In this document: positions 36,185-45,031 of the stretch, in pieces
Position numbering within the stretch: the stretch's first letter is position 1
Layout of the letters: every line of letters starts with the position of its first letter
NCBI GenBank assembly: GCA_944391055.1
Contig: CALXSF010000015.1
Coordinates: forward strand, 1-52,789
Source: an uncultured Kiritimatiellota bacterium
Lineage (GTDB): Bacteria > Verrucomicrobiota > Kiritimatiellia > RFP12 > DVOR01
DNA: 52,789 bases
Direction of reading: 5' to 3'
The notes under the pieces: model-generated
What the model saw: only the letters and a program-made list of their open reading frames with translations
Databases searched by the model: none
What the model was told of the DNA's origin: nothing
Translations under genes and position numbers: made by a program

Positions 36185-38268
36185 GCGATCCGCTGGCAGA
36201 GGCGCTGCGGCGCTGGTTCGGCTTCGGGGCCTTCCGCCCCGGGCAGGAGCGCGTGGTGCGCGCCGTCCTGGACGGGCGCGACGCGCTCGTCGTCATGCCC
36301 ACGGGTTCGGGCAAGAGCCTGTGCTTCCAGCTGCCCGCGCTGATGATGGGCGGGACGACGGTGGTGGTCTCGCCGCTCATCGCGCTGATGAAGGATCAGG
36401 TGGACGCCCTCGCGGCGCGGCGCATCCCCGCCACGTTCCTCAACTCGACCCTTTCCTCCGACGAGACGGCCCAGCGGCTGGCGCAGCTGCGTATGGGCCA
36501 CTGCAAGCTGGTCTACGTGGCCCCCGAGCGCTTCCGCAACCCGCGCTTCCTCGACGCACTGCGGGAGACGCCCTTGGCGATGCTGGCCATCGACGAGGCC
36601 CATTGCATCAGTGCCTGGGGCCACGACTTCCGCCCCGACTACCTGCATTTGGGCGAGGTGGTGGCCGCGCTGCCGCCGACCGTGCGCCTCTTGGCCGTCA
36701 CCGCCACCGCCACCGACGCCGTTCGGCGCGACATCCTGGAGCATCTGCGCCTGGGGCAGGGTGGGCGGGCCGAGCCGGAGGTCATCGTCACGGGCTTCGA
36801 GCGGCCCAATCTGGCGCTCAACGTCACGCGCGTGCGCACCCACGCAGAGAAGTTGGAGCGGCTCCTCCAAATCATCGAGTTCTTCCGTTCCGGCATCGTC
36901 TACTGCGCCACGCGGCGGATGGTCGAGCGCGTGCAGGGGCTGCTCGCCGAGCACGGCGTGCGCGCCCTGGCCTACAACGGCGCGATGGGGGATGGGGAGC
37001 GCACGCGCGTGCAGGACGCCTTCATGCACGGCGAGGCACCGGTGGTCGTCGCCACCAACGCCTTCGGCATGGGCGTGGATCGGCCCGACATCCGTTTCGT
37101 CGTCCATTGGGACGTGCCCGGCTCGCTGGAGGCCTATTACCAGGAGGTCGGCCGCGCCGGGCGCGACGGCGCCTATGCGTGGTGCGAGCTCTTCTTCAAC
37201 TACGCGGACGTCCGCACGCAGGAGTTCTTCATCGAGTCCGCCAACCCGCCCGCCGAGCACGTCTACGAGCTCTACGCCGCCATCCGGAACGCCTGCGCGC
37301 AGGGCGAGGGGGGCGAGGCGACGATGAGCCCCGAGGCGTGGGCCGAGCGTGCGGGGCTGAAGTCGCCCCTCGCCGTCCGCAGCCTCATCGCCCTTTTCGA
37401 GCGCAACGGCCTGCTGCGGCGCACCCGGCGCGTCGGCTCGCCCTGGTCGGCCATCACCGTGCCACCGGAGAGCGACACCCCCGCGCTCAGGCGTATCTGC
37501 GACGGCCTGACCCGGAAGGACGCCGCCGACCGCGAACGCCTCCGCGACCTGCTGGACTACGTGGACGCGCGCGGGTGCCGCCATCGCTTCCTGTTGGCCT
37601 ACTTCGGCGAGAGCGCCCCCGCCAGGCCCTGCACCAAGTGCGACGTCTGCCACCCCGTCAACGCCTTCCCGCCCCGCCTGCTGCCCGACGACGCCCGCCT
37701 CACCGACCTGCGCAAGGTGCTTTCCTGCGTGGCCCGGATGCATGGCCGCGGCGATTACCCGCTCGTCGCCGCCATCCTGCGCGGCGAGGCGCCCGAGGCC
37801 TGGCGGGCCCTCACCACCTTCGGCCTCCTTCCCGAGGCGCCGCCCCGCGCCATCGTCGAGACCTGCGAGGCGCTGGAGATGGATGGCTACCTCGCCGGGA
37901 TGCGCCTGACGCCCGCCGGGTATGACTTGGTGCTCGGCCGCGGGGAGACGCGCCCCATCGCCGTCTTCCACATCGGGCGCACGCACGCCCTTTCCCCCGC
38001 CCCTCGTCCGGAGCCCGGGGAACAGACGCCGACGGAACGGAACGCGCCCGCGACCGGCCTGGCCGCCGCCCTCCGCGCCTGGGCCCGCCAAGAGGCCGCC
38101 CGCCGCCAAGTCCCCGCCTTCATGATCCTTCACAGCCGCACGCTTGCCGCCATCGCCCGCAAGCGCCCCACCACCTTTGACGAGCTGGCCCTCATCCCGG
38201 GCATGGGCGAGGTCAAGCTCGCCAAGTACGGCGAGGCGCTGTTGGGGCTGGTCCAGGCTTATCATTGA
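36181..38268 (+). CDS. recQ: ATP-dependent DNA helicase RecQ
   Basis: RecQ unwinds DNA 3'-to-5' in recombination and repair. The 695-residue protein has Walker A PTGSGKSLCFQ (about 40-50), the DEAH box LAIDEAHCISAWGHDFRP, motif VI QEVGRAGRDG, and the RQC zinc ligands ending in CTKCDVC (about 482-488). The C-terminal HRDC domain is near residues 610-690 (FMILHSRTLAAIA, ELALIPGMGEVK). The start is TTG, overlapping the previous stop as TTGA. An uncommon start and translational coupling to a periplasmic protein suggest low, coupled expression. Confidence 0.95.
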   Translation: MSDPLAEALRRWFGFGAFRPGQERVVRAVLDGRDALVVMPTGSGKSLCFQLPALMMGGTTVVVSPLIALMKDQVDALAARRIPATFLNSTLSSDETAQRLAQLRMGHCKLVYVAPERFRNPRFLDALRETPLAMLAIDEAHCISAWGHDFRPDYLHLGEVVAALPPTVRLLAVTATATDAVRRDILEHLRLGQGGRAEPEVIVTGFERPNLALNVTRVRTHAEKLERLLQIIEFFRSGIVYCATRRMVERVQGLLAEHGVRALAYNGAMGDGERTRVQDAFMHGEAPVVVATNAFGMGVDRPDIRFVVHWDVPGSLEAYYQEVGRAGRDGAYAWCELFFNYADVRTQEFFIESANPPAEHVYELYAAIRNACAQGEGGEATMSPEAWAERAGLKSPLAVRSLIALFERNGLLRRTRRVGSPWSAITVPPESDTPALRRICDGLTRKDAADRERLRDLLDYVDARGCRHRFLLAYFGESAPARPCTKCDVCHPVNAFPPRLLPDDARLTDLRKVLSCVARMHGRGDYPLVAAILRGEAPEAWRALTTFGLLPEAPPRAIVETCEALEMDGYLAGMRLTPAGYDLVLGRGETRPIAVFHIGRTHALSPAPRPEPGEQTPTERNAPATGLAAALRAWARQEAARRQVPAFMILHSRTLAAIARKRPTTFDELALIPGMGEVKLAKYGEALLGLVQAYH

Positions 38269-38298
38269 GCGGGTGCGGTTGCATGGGGCGTCGTGGCT

Positions 38299-38307
38299 TG
38301 GTATACT
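38299..38307 (+). promoter_or_regulatory. Promoter of the first glycan-cluster GT2 gene
   Basis: TGG-TATACT (-10 at 38302-38307) precedes the ATG at 38335 by 27 nt. A GAGGAAACGG ribosome site lies in the leader. Confidence 0.75.
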
Positions 38308-38334
38308 GCGCACAATTGAGGAAACGGAATCGCC

Positions 38335-39099
38335 ATGATTGACGCGTCTGTCTACATGATCACGAAGAACGAGGAGCGCTTCCTCGCCGACACGTTGGCG
38401 TGCCTGCGCGACTTCGCGGAGGTGGTGGTGGTGGATTGCGGCAGCACGGACCGGACGCCGGAGATCGCCCGGGGTTTCCCGAACGTGCGTTTCCTCCATC
38501 ACGACTGGGAGGGCTTCGCCCGCCAAAAGCAGTGGGCCCTCGACCAGTGCACGCGCCCGTGGGTGGTGAACGTGGACGCGGACGAGCGCGTCCAGCCGGA
38601 GTTGGCCGAGGCCATCGCCAAGACCATCGCGGAGGATCGGGTGGACGGGCTCTACTTCGTCATCAGCGACGTCTTCATGGGCCGCCCCTGCCGCCGGTGG
38701 AAGGTGAGCGGGCGGCTGCATTGCTTCCGGCGCGGGTGCGGCCGCTATGACCTGAGCAACGACGTCCACGAGGGCATCCTCTTCTCCGGCAAGGCCACCG
38801 CCAAGACCCACGCGGCCGTGCTCCACTATGGCATCCCCGACGTGGCGACGGCGGTGGAGAAGCAGAACCGCTACTCCACCCTCCGCGCGCAGGAGAAGTT
38901 CCGCAAGGGCAAGCGCGCCAGCGTGGCGAAGCTGCTTGCCGTGCGCCCCTTCACCTTTTTGGCGCAATACCTTGGCAAGGGCAACTGGCGCGACGGTTGG
39001 GCGGGGTTCGTCCGCGCCCACCTCGCCGCCAACTACGCCTTCATGAAAGAGGCCAAGCTCTTCGCCCTCTGGCGGGAGCGCACGAAGGACGGTCGGTGA
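38335..39099 (+). CDS. GT2 glycosyltransferase, WaaE/KdtX-like
   Basis: This is a 254-residue family 2 glycosyltransferase of the lipopolysaccharide-core type. Features are ASVYMITKNEERFL (about 4-17), VVDCGSTDRTPEIA, VNVDADERV (about 79-87, metal site), and DVHEGI near 143. The later CFRRGCGRYDLS region is typical of beta-glucosyltransferases such as WaaE. It acts at the inner face of the membrane on a lipid-linked acceptor. Its promoter starts the glycan cluster; a weak terminator after it may let only part of the transcript through. Confidence 0.88.
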   Translation: MIDASVYMITKNEERFLADTLACLRDFAEVVVVDCGSTDRTPEIARGFPNVRFLHHDWEGFARQKQWALDQCTRPWVVNVDADERVQPELAEAIAKTIAEDRVDGLYFVISDVFMGRPCRRWKVSGRLHCFRRGCGRYDLSNDVHEGILFSGKATAKTHAAVLHYGIPDVATAVEKQNRYSTLRAQEKFRKGKRASVAKLLAVRPFTFLAQYLGKGNWRDGWAGFVRAHLAANYAFMKEAKLFALWRERTKDGR

Positions 39100-39119
39100 G
39101 TGCCCTTGCGCCTTTGCCG

Positions 39120-39146
39120 AACGCGCCGCATGACGCGTTTTTCTTT
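39120..39146 (+). terminator. Weak intrinsic terminator in the 128-nt gap
   Basis: A 6-bp stem AACGCG/CGCGTT (39120-39125 with 39134-39139) and an 8-nt loop precede TTTCTTT. It is short, so partial read-through to the following glycan genes is likely. No -10 as good as elsewhere is seen before the next gene; CATACT near 39211 is a weak candidate. Confidence 0.5.
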
Positions 39147-39227
39147 GTTGGTGCCGTCGGGGGCGTCCCCAGCCGGGCCTTGCGCCGGCGAACGCGAACC
39201 TGCCAGAAAACATACTGAGGGGTGGTC

Positions 39228-41057
39228 ATGGCCGGCGACCCGATTGTCATCGCGTTTTGCGTCTCCGACTCCTTCATTCGCCATGCGGGCGTGGTGATCG
39301 CCTCCATCCTTGCCAGCAATCCGGGGGAGTCCTTTGCGTTCCATGTGCTGTGCGGGGATCTCTCCCAAGACAACCGAGGGCGGCTGCTGGCGATGGCGGG
39401 GGCGTCCGCGGCGATCGTCTTGCATGATGTGGCGTCGGACGAGGCGACGCACTGCCCCGTGCTGATGGAGCATCTCTCCCGGGAGGCGTACTTCCGTTAC
39501 CTCATCCCAGAGCTTGTCGCGGCGCCCCGGGTGATTTATTCCGACGTGGACGTCTTGGTGCGAGGCCCCTTGCGCCCATTGTGGGAGGCGGATCTCCGGG
39601 GATGCCCGCTCGGCGCAGTCCGGGAGGCGTGCGACATGGGGGAGCGGCGGCCGGCGTCGTGGGAGCAGTATCGCCACGTGATCGGCATGCGGGAGGGGAA
39701 CGCTTATTTTTATTCGGGGCTGCTGCTGATGGATTGCGAGCGGCTGCGGGCGGAACAGGCCGCGAAACGGCTTTTCGAGGAGACGCGGCTGTGCGCGAAG
39801 ACATTGCAGTCGGACTACTTCAGGGCCTCCGACCAAGTGGTCATCAACCGCGTCTTCCAAGGCCGCATCCAGCCGTTGCCGGAGCGTTATTGCATGACGG
39901 GGATGATGCTTCGGCTTCGGCCGGGCGAGCCCGTCGTCATCCGCCATTACATGGGCCATTATGAGAAGCCTTGGTGCAACGTGGCGTGGAATTGGGGGTG
40001 GCTCCCCTATCTCCGGATGTTGCTGCGGACGCCGTGGCGCGGGGAGGCCGCGCGGTTCGTCTTGGGGCATTTGCGGGGCGTCGTCTGGAGCGTGCAGACG
40101 AAGAAGAATTTCCGCCGGGGCTTCCTGTTCGGCGTGCGCGTCTTCAAGCGGTTCGTGCCCGTCCGCGGGCGCGGGCGCAGGGTCTTTGTGACGTTCGCGG
40201 ACGCCCGTTTGGACAAGACCTTGCGGCGGATCCGGCGCGAAGCCAGACGGATGGGGTGTTTCGACGAGATCCATGCGCTCACGGAACGCGACCTGGAGGC
40301 GACGTTCCGCGGACGTTTCGCGGACAAACTGCGCCCGGAGGTGCGGGGCTTCGGCTATTGGGTTTGGAAACCGGAGGTCATCCTCCGCCAACTGGAACGC
40401 CTGCGGGAGGGGGAGGGACTGCTTTATGTGGATGCGGGGTGCCATCTGAACCCAAAGGGATTGGGGAGGCTGGAGGATTATTTCGCGATGGCGGCGCGGG
40501 CGCCGACCGGCATCGTCGCCACGCGTTTGGATGATTACGTGGATCGGAATTGGACGAAGGGGGATCTGATCGATCGGCTTGGGGTCCGGGATCGCGCGGA
40601 TCTCCTGGATTCCCCGACCATCCAATCGGGGACGTTGTTCATCCGCAAGTGCCCGGAGGCCGAGCGTTTCCTGAGGCGATGGGCGGGCCTCTGGGATGAG
40701 GATTTCGCGTTGATGGACGACACGCCCTCGCGCTCGCCCAACGCCCCCGCGTTCCGTGAGCACCGCCATGACCAGTCCGCGTTCTCGCTTCTGGCCAAAC
40801 TCGACGGCGGGATCCGGACGTTCCCGGCGAGCGAATGTTTCCCCAAGGCGAAACTGCCAAGCGGCTCGCCGGATTGGTCCGCGATGGATCCCCGAATGCC
40901 AATCTGGCACTGCCGCGACAAAGCCTTCCACTATCCGCTGCGGTGGCATTTGCTGCGCTTGGCTTCCCGCCTGGCCCCCAGCCGCTCCTGCCGGCTCCGC
41001 CTGCGCGAACGTTATCGGGCGATCTCGCCCCAATCCGCCTCACGGGAGGAACCCTGA
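39228..41057 (+). CDS. Two-domain glycosyltransferase: GT8 plus a second transferase-like domain
   Basis: The ATG at 39228 follows a TGAGGGG site. Of 609 residues, the N-terminal part (about 5-260) is a GT8 domain. Its DVD metal site is at 106-108 in YSDVDVLV, and RHYMGHYEKPW (about 239-249) matches the family's HxxGxxKPW. The C-terminal part (about 318-590) is a second GT-like module with FGYWVWKP (375-382) and YVDAGCHL (400-407). Its family is unnamed to me, but similar modules occur in polysaccharide clusters. The fusion predicts two successive sugar additions by one protein. The stop overlaps the GT10 gene as ATGA. Confidence 0.8.
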   Translation: MAGDPIVIAFCVSDSFIRHAGVVIASILASNPGESFAFHVLCGDLSQDNRGRLLAMAGASAAIVLHDVASDEATHCPVLMEHLSREAYFRYLIPELVAAPRVIYSDVDVLVRGPLRPLWEADLRGCPLGAVREACDMGERRPASWEQYRHVIGMREGNAYFYSGLLLMDCERLRAEQAAKRLFEETRLCAKTLQSDYFRASDQVVINRVFQGRIQPLPERYCMTGMMLRLRPGEPVVIRHYMGHYEKPWCNVAWNWGWLPYLRMLLRTPWRGEAARFVLGHLRGVVWSVQTKKNFRRGFLFGVRVFKRFVPVRGRGRRVFVTFADARLDKTLRRIRREARRMGCFDEIHALTERDLEATFRGRFADKLRPEVRGFGYWVWKPEVILRQLERLREGEGLLYVDAGCHLNPKGLGRLEDYFAMAARAPTGIVATRLDDYVDRNWTKGDLIDRLGVRDRADLLDSPTIQSGTLFIRKCPEAERFLRRWAGLWDEDFALMDDTPSRSPNAPAFREHRHDQSAFSLLAKLDGGIRTFPASECFPKAKLPSGSPDWSAMDPRMPIWHCRDKAFHYPLRWHLLRLASRLAPSRSCRLRLRERYRAISPQSASREEP

Positions 41058-42079
41058 TGCGCACTGTCTGGATCGCGTCCGGCGATCGCTTCGTCACCGA
41101 CGCCCCCGGCTCGCTCATGCGCCGTCTGACGGAATGGTTCCCATGGGTGCGCGTGACGCAGGATCTGGGCAAGGCGGACATCCTCTTCCACTCTTTCTTC
41201 GGCGAGGCGTGGCGGCGTTACCCCAATGCCATCGCCGTCGAGCTGGTTGGGGAGAACGTGGCCCCGGATTTCAATCAGGCGGATTATGCCATCTCCGGCG
41301 TGCGCTTGGAGTATGGCGACCGCCACCTGCGCCGCCCGTTCTTCTGCTTCCAGCCGGAGTTCCGCGGGCTTTTCGCGGAGGATGGCGCCCTGCTGCCGGT
41401 CGACGCGCACGCCGAGGCGGCCTCCAAGACGCGCTTTTGCACCGTCGTGGTCTCCAATGCCAACCGGGACGGCGCCGTGACGCGCCTTTTCGACCTGCTG
41501 TCCGCCCACAAGCCTGTCGCCTCAGGCGGCAAATGGCGCAATTCGTTCGGGGGCAGGCGCGTGGGGGACAAGCTCGCGTTCCTGCGCACGGGGAAGTTTA
41601 CGCTCGCCTGTGAGAACTCCGCCTTCCCGGACTACGTCACCGAGAAAATCGTCCATGCCTTCGCCGCCCATACCATCCCCATTTACTGGGGCGCGCCCAA
41701 CGTGGCGGAGGATTTCAACCCGGAGGCCTTCATCGACTGCTCCCGGTTCCCTTCGTTGGAGGCCGTGGCCGAGGAAGTCCGCCGCCTGGATTCAGACCCG
41801 GCGGCCTATGAGGCGATGCTGGAGGCGCCGGTTTTCAGGGAGGGCCGCTGCCCGGAGGCGTTCAGGGAAGAGCGGCTGCGGGCTTTCTTCGAGCCGATCG
41901 TCTCGCGTCCGCCGGAGGAAAGCCGCCGGCGGTGCCGTCAGGCCCGCGCCGAAATCCTTTGGGAGCGCGCCCGGGTCTCCGCGCCGCTGGTCTCCCAGCG
42001 CCTGCCCGCGCTGGGGCACGCGCTGAGGCTGATCTGCTCCAAACGTTACCGTTCCGCCTGCCGAAAGGTCGGCGACTGA
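41057..42079 (+). CDS. GT10 alpha-1,3/4-fucosyltransferase-like protein
   Basis: The 340-residue enzyme has the GT10 core: NAIAVELVGENVAPDF, the conserved KWRNSFGG element and FTLACENSAFPDYVTEKIVHA (about 183-203). It ends that block with IPIYWGAPNVAEDF, typical of Helicobacter-type fucosyltransferases. It should move fucose from GDP-fucose to N-acetylglucosamine or glucose of a surface glycan. No GDP-fucose biosynthesis gene (gmd, fcl) is in this window. It overlaps the previous gene by ATGA and is followed by the fused glycosyltransferase after 15 nt. Confidence 0.85.
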   Translation: MRTVWIASGDRFVTDAPGSLMRRLTEWFPWVRVTQDLGKADILFHSFFGEAWRRYPNAIAVELVGENVAPDFNQADYAISGVRLEYGDRHLRRPFFCFQPEFRGLFAEDGALLPVDAHAEAASKTRFCTVVVSNANRDGAVTRLFDLLSAHKPVASGGKWRNSFGGRRVGDKLAFLRTGKFTLACENSAFPDYVTEKIVHAFAAHTIPIYWGAPNVAEDFNPEAFIDCSRFPSLEAVAEEVRRLDSDPAAYEAMLEAPVFREGRCPEAFREERLRAFFEPIVSRPPEESRRRCRQARAEILWERARVSAPLVSQRLPALGHALRLICSKRYRSACRKVGD

Positions 42080-42094
42080 TTCCGATCTTGCCCT

Positions 42095-44236
42095 ATGTCA
42101 GACCGCCCAAACATCCTCTACGTCACAACCAGCGACCCCGTTTCCGAAACCTGCGGGAACGAACAGCGCACGGCGGCGCTTTTCCGCGCCCTGGAGGAGA
42201 TTGGGACGGTTTACACGCTCATCCCCGTCAAACGGGCGAACCGCGAATTCACGGACGCGGGACGGCGCATCCAGGGACGTTGTCTGCTGCCCCCGCGCGC
42301 ATTCGTCAAATGCCTGATGCGTTCCATCATCCGCGATCTCGCCAAAAGCCTCCCGGCGCCATTGGTTGACCGGCGTGCGTGCGCGCGTGTTTTCCCGGGC
42401 ATCCGGTTCGATTGCGTCGTCGTCCGTTACCTGCCGTGCGCCGTGGCGACCCGGGCATGGGGGTTTGGCCCGTGTTTCGTGGACATCGACGACTTCCCTG
42501 ACGAGTTGTATGAAACGACGGAGGCCCGCCGGCATGGCCCATTGCGGCGTGCCTTCTGGCGATGGGCCATTCGGCGGTGGATGTTGTGGGCCGCCGGCCA
42601 CTTGGCGGGCGCGTGGCTGACCAACGCGCAGCGCATGGGCGCGCTGCCGGGGCTTCCCATGACGGCGCTGCCCAACATCGCGCGCCCCGTCGGGTCGGGC
42701 TTCGCCTTTGACGTGCCCCGCAGGCCCGTGCTGCTGACCGTCGGGCTGATGTCCTATCCGCCGAATCACGAAGGCGTGGATCGCTTCCTTTCGGAGATTT
42801 GGCCGGCCGTCCGCCAAGCCTTCCCCCAGCTTTCCTACCGCATCATCGGCAGGGGAGTGCCGGAGGCGCTTCGGCAACGGTGGGCGGCCTTCCCGAATGT
42901 GGAGGTCGCCGGGTTCGTGGAAGACTTGGAGGCGGAATACATGTCGGCCTTGGCCTGCGTCGCGCCCGTCGATTCCGGGGGCGGGACGTGCATCAAGACC
43001 ATCGAGGCCATCCTGCATGGCCGCTCTTGCCTGGCCACCCCTTTTGCCGCCCGGGGCTGGCCGGCGGACACGCTCGACGGCTCGCTCGGGCTGCATGTCT
43101 ATCGCTCCGCGTCGGAGTTTGTGGAGAAGCTGGCCCCGCTTGTCCGTGACACGGCACGCCGGGCGCGCCAAGAGACGGCGGGGCGCCTCTACGCGGAGCG
43201 CCACTTCGGGTTCGCCCGATTCGGCGAACGTGTGCGCGCGGCATTGGGTTACGCCGTCCCATCCGAGAAGGGGTCGGCGGTCACGGTGTCCGTCATCCTG
43301 CCGATGTTCCGGGTCAAGGATTACCTGCCCGAGGCAATCGCCTCGCTGAAGGCGCAGACCTTCACGGATTGGGAGTGCCTGTGCCTGGACGACGGCAGCG
43401 GGAACGGCATGGCGGATTTGGCGAGGGCGCTGACGCGCGACGACCCGCGGTTCCTTGTCCGGGAGTTCCCGAACGCCGGCGTCGCCGCCACGCGCAATCG
43501 GGGGCTGGCCCTGGCGCGGGGGCGCTTCGTCGCCTTCCTGGATCAGGATGACGCTTACCATCCCGATTACCTGGGGGCGTTGGTCGAGGCCATTCAGCGG
43601 ACGGGCGCGGATTGCGCGATGTGCCGCTATCAAACCTCGCCTTTTTCCCCCGGGCCCTCTCCGAGAGGCGATGTGCGGGTGGTGACGCGGCCGTGCGACT
43701 GGCTCCTGGAAACCGGGATGACCATCACCGTCTGGACGAAACTGTGGCGGCGGGACGCCTTGGGCGACGTCCGCTTTGACACGACCCTCTACGGTTCGGA
43801 CGATGCCCTTTTCACCTATTCGGCCTTCGCGCGCTTCCGAAAGGTCGTGCTGCTGGACGTGCCGCTTTATTTCTACCGCCGCCATGAGGGGGCCGTTTCC
43901 GTCCGAATGCCCAGCCGCTACGTCTTTGCGTGCCTCCGCTTCAACCAGCGGTGGCCGAAAGTGTTGCCCAAGCCCTTGCCGCGGGCTTTTCGGAAAGCCA
44001 TGCTGAAGACCCTCTCCGACCACGTCAAGGTCGTTTATCAGTCGGATTACCCGTTGGCGACGCGGCGCGCGATGGCGCGCCGCGTGCTGGCGTTGCTGCG
44101 CGCGAATGGGCTCACGGTCTGGGATTGGTCGTGGGGCAAACGCATCCGCTGGTGGGCGCTTTGCCGCAAGTGCGGCTGGCCCCCCGTGATGATGGTCGGG
44201 AAAGCCAAGGGGGCCTATCATGGACACGCGGGCTGA
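42095..44236 (+). CDS. Fused GT4-GT2 glycosyltransferase
   Basis: The 713-residue protein joins a GT-B family 4 domain (about 1-380) and a GT-A family 2 domain (about 395-620). The first has ILYVTTSDPVSET at the N-terminus, VGLMSYPPNHEGVDRFL and SGGGTCIKTIEAILHG as nucleotide-binding motifs. The second begins VSVILPMFRVKDYLPEAI near residue 396 and has FLDQDD near 480. Two transferases in one chain suggest consecutive addition in glycan assembly. A membrane-associated basic C-terminus follows. The stop overlaps the PIG-L gene by 17 nt. Confidence 0.9.
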   Translation: MSDRPNILYVTTSDPVSETCGNEQRTAALFRALEEIGTVYTLIPVKRANREFTDAGRRIQGRCLLPPRAFVKCLMRSIIRDLAKSLPAPLVDRRACARVFPGIRFDCVVVRYLPCAVATRAWGFGPCFVDIDDFPDELYETTEARRHGPLRRAFWRWAIRRWMLWAAGHLAGAWLTNAQRMGALPGLPMTALPNIARPVGSGFAFDVPRRPVLLTVGLMSYPPNHEGVDRFLSEIWPAVRQAFPQLSYRIIGRGVPEALRQRWAAFPNVEVAGFVEDLEAEYMSALACVAPVDSGGGTCIKTIEAILHGRSCLATPFAARGWPADTLDGSLGLHVYRSASEFVEKLAPLVRDTARRARQETAGRLYAERHFGFARFGERVRAALGYAVPSEKGSAVTVSVILPMFRVKDYLPEAIASLKAQTFTDWECLCLDDGSGNGMADLARALTRDDPRFLVREFPNAGVAATRNRGLALARGRFVAFLDQDDAYHPDYLGALVEAIQRTGADCAMCRYQTSPFSPGPSPRGDVRVVTRPCDWLLETGMTITVWTKLWRRDALGDVRFDTTLYGSDDALFTYSAFARFRKVVLLDVPLYFYRRHEGAVSVRMPSRYVFACLRFNQRWPKVLPKPLPRAFRKAMLKTLSDHVKVVYQSDYPLATRRAMARRVLALLRANGLTVWDWSWGKRIRWWALCRKCGWPPVMMVGKAKGAYHGHAG

Positions 44237-45026
44237 AGACCGGCACCGCCCTTCGCCGACCGCGTTGGCGCCGACGCCGTTTGCCCCGGGCGATCGTTTC
44301 CTGATTGTCTGCCCGCACCCTGACGACGAGGTGTTGGGGTGCGGCGGGTTCATGCTGGCCCATCCGGGCCAGTGCGACGTGCTGTGCCTGAGCAGCTCCG
44401 GGTTCGCCGAGGGCGGACGCTCGCCAGAGGAGGACGCGGACGTGCGGATCGCCGAGTTCCACGCGGTGATGGGGCGGGCGCTCGCCGGTGGACAAGGGAG
44501 GGCGGATGGCCGACGCGCCATCTGGCGCATCTTCGGCAAGCCGCCGATGTACCGTCAGCTGCGAGCGCATATCCCGGAGTATCTTGAGGCGATGCGCGAC
44601 ATCCGGAAGTACGCCTGCGTCTTTCTGCCGCACCCGCGCGACGGCCATCGTGAGCACCGTTACATCACCAACCGTCTCTTCAAGCGGCTGCTCCTGCGGC
44701 TGGGCGTCGTCTTCGGCGGGCCGCGCATCGCCTTCTATGAGGTGTGGATGCCGATGGGCGGCGCGTGGACGCCGAACGCGCTTCATCTGATGGACAAGGC
44801 GGCGCTCGCCCGCAAGCTGGACTTGCTCCAAGGCTATGCCTCCCAGCTCGCCGGCAATCCCGTCCCCTACGCGGAGAAGATCGCCGCGCTCAACCGTTAT
44901 CGCGGCATCCACTGTTTCAGCGCCCATGCGGCCGAGGCCTTCCACCTCACCACCATCCCGCGTTATCTGGCGACGGGCTGGCTTTGCCACAACAATCCTT
45001 ATCGCGAAAAGTTCTTTGAGGTTTGA
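44220..45026 (+). CDS. PIG-L family N-acetyl sugar deacetylase
   Basis: The 268-residue protein shows the zinc motif CPHPDDEVLGCGG (31-43) and the downstream HPRDGHREHR (about 137-146), the two metal-binding blocks of PIG-L (LmbE) deacetylases. It likely removes N-acetyl groups from a GlcNAc-type sugar in the glycan or from a lipid-linked acceptor. It sits inside the glycan cluster, overlapping the fused glycosyltransferase by 17 nt. Substrate is inferred from context only. Confidence 0.88.
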   Translation: MDTRAEDRHRPSPTALAPTPFAPGDRFLIVCPHPDDEVLGCGGFMLAHPGQCDVLCLSSSGFAEGGRSPEEDADVRIAEFHAVMGRALAGGQGRADGRRAIWRIFGKPPMYRQLRAHIPEYLEAMRDIRKYACVFLPHPRDGHREHRYITNRLFKRLLLRLGVVFGGPRIAFYEVWMPMGGAWTPNALHLMDKAALARKLDLLQGYASQLAGNPVPYAEKIAALNRYRGIHCFSAHAAEAFHLTTIPRYLATGWLCHNNPYREKFFEV

Positions 45027-45031
45027 GCCCT

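Noticed and set aside
36163..39213. 1,016-codon minus-strand ORF opposite recQ and the GT2 gene
   Set aside because: The plus strand has intact RecQ and GT2 motifs; the antisense product is low-complexity Arg/Gly/Ala/His.
39100..39297. 65-codon ORF between the GT2 and GT8-fusion genes
   Set aside because: It is Arg/Pro/Ser-rich, overlaps the GT8-fusion start in another frame and contains the weak terminator.
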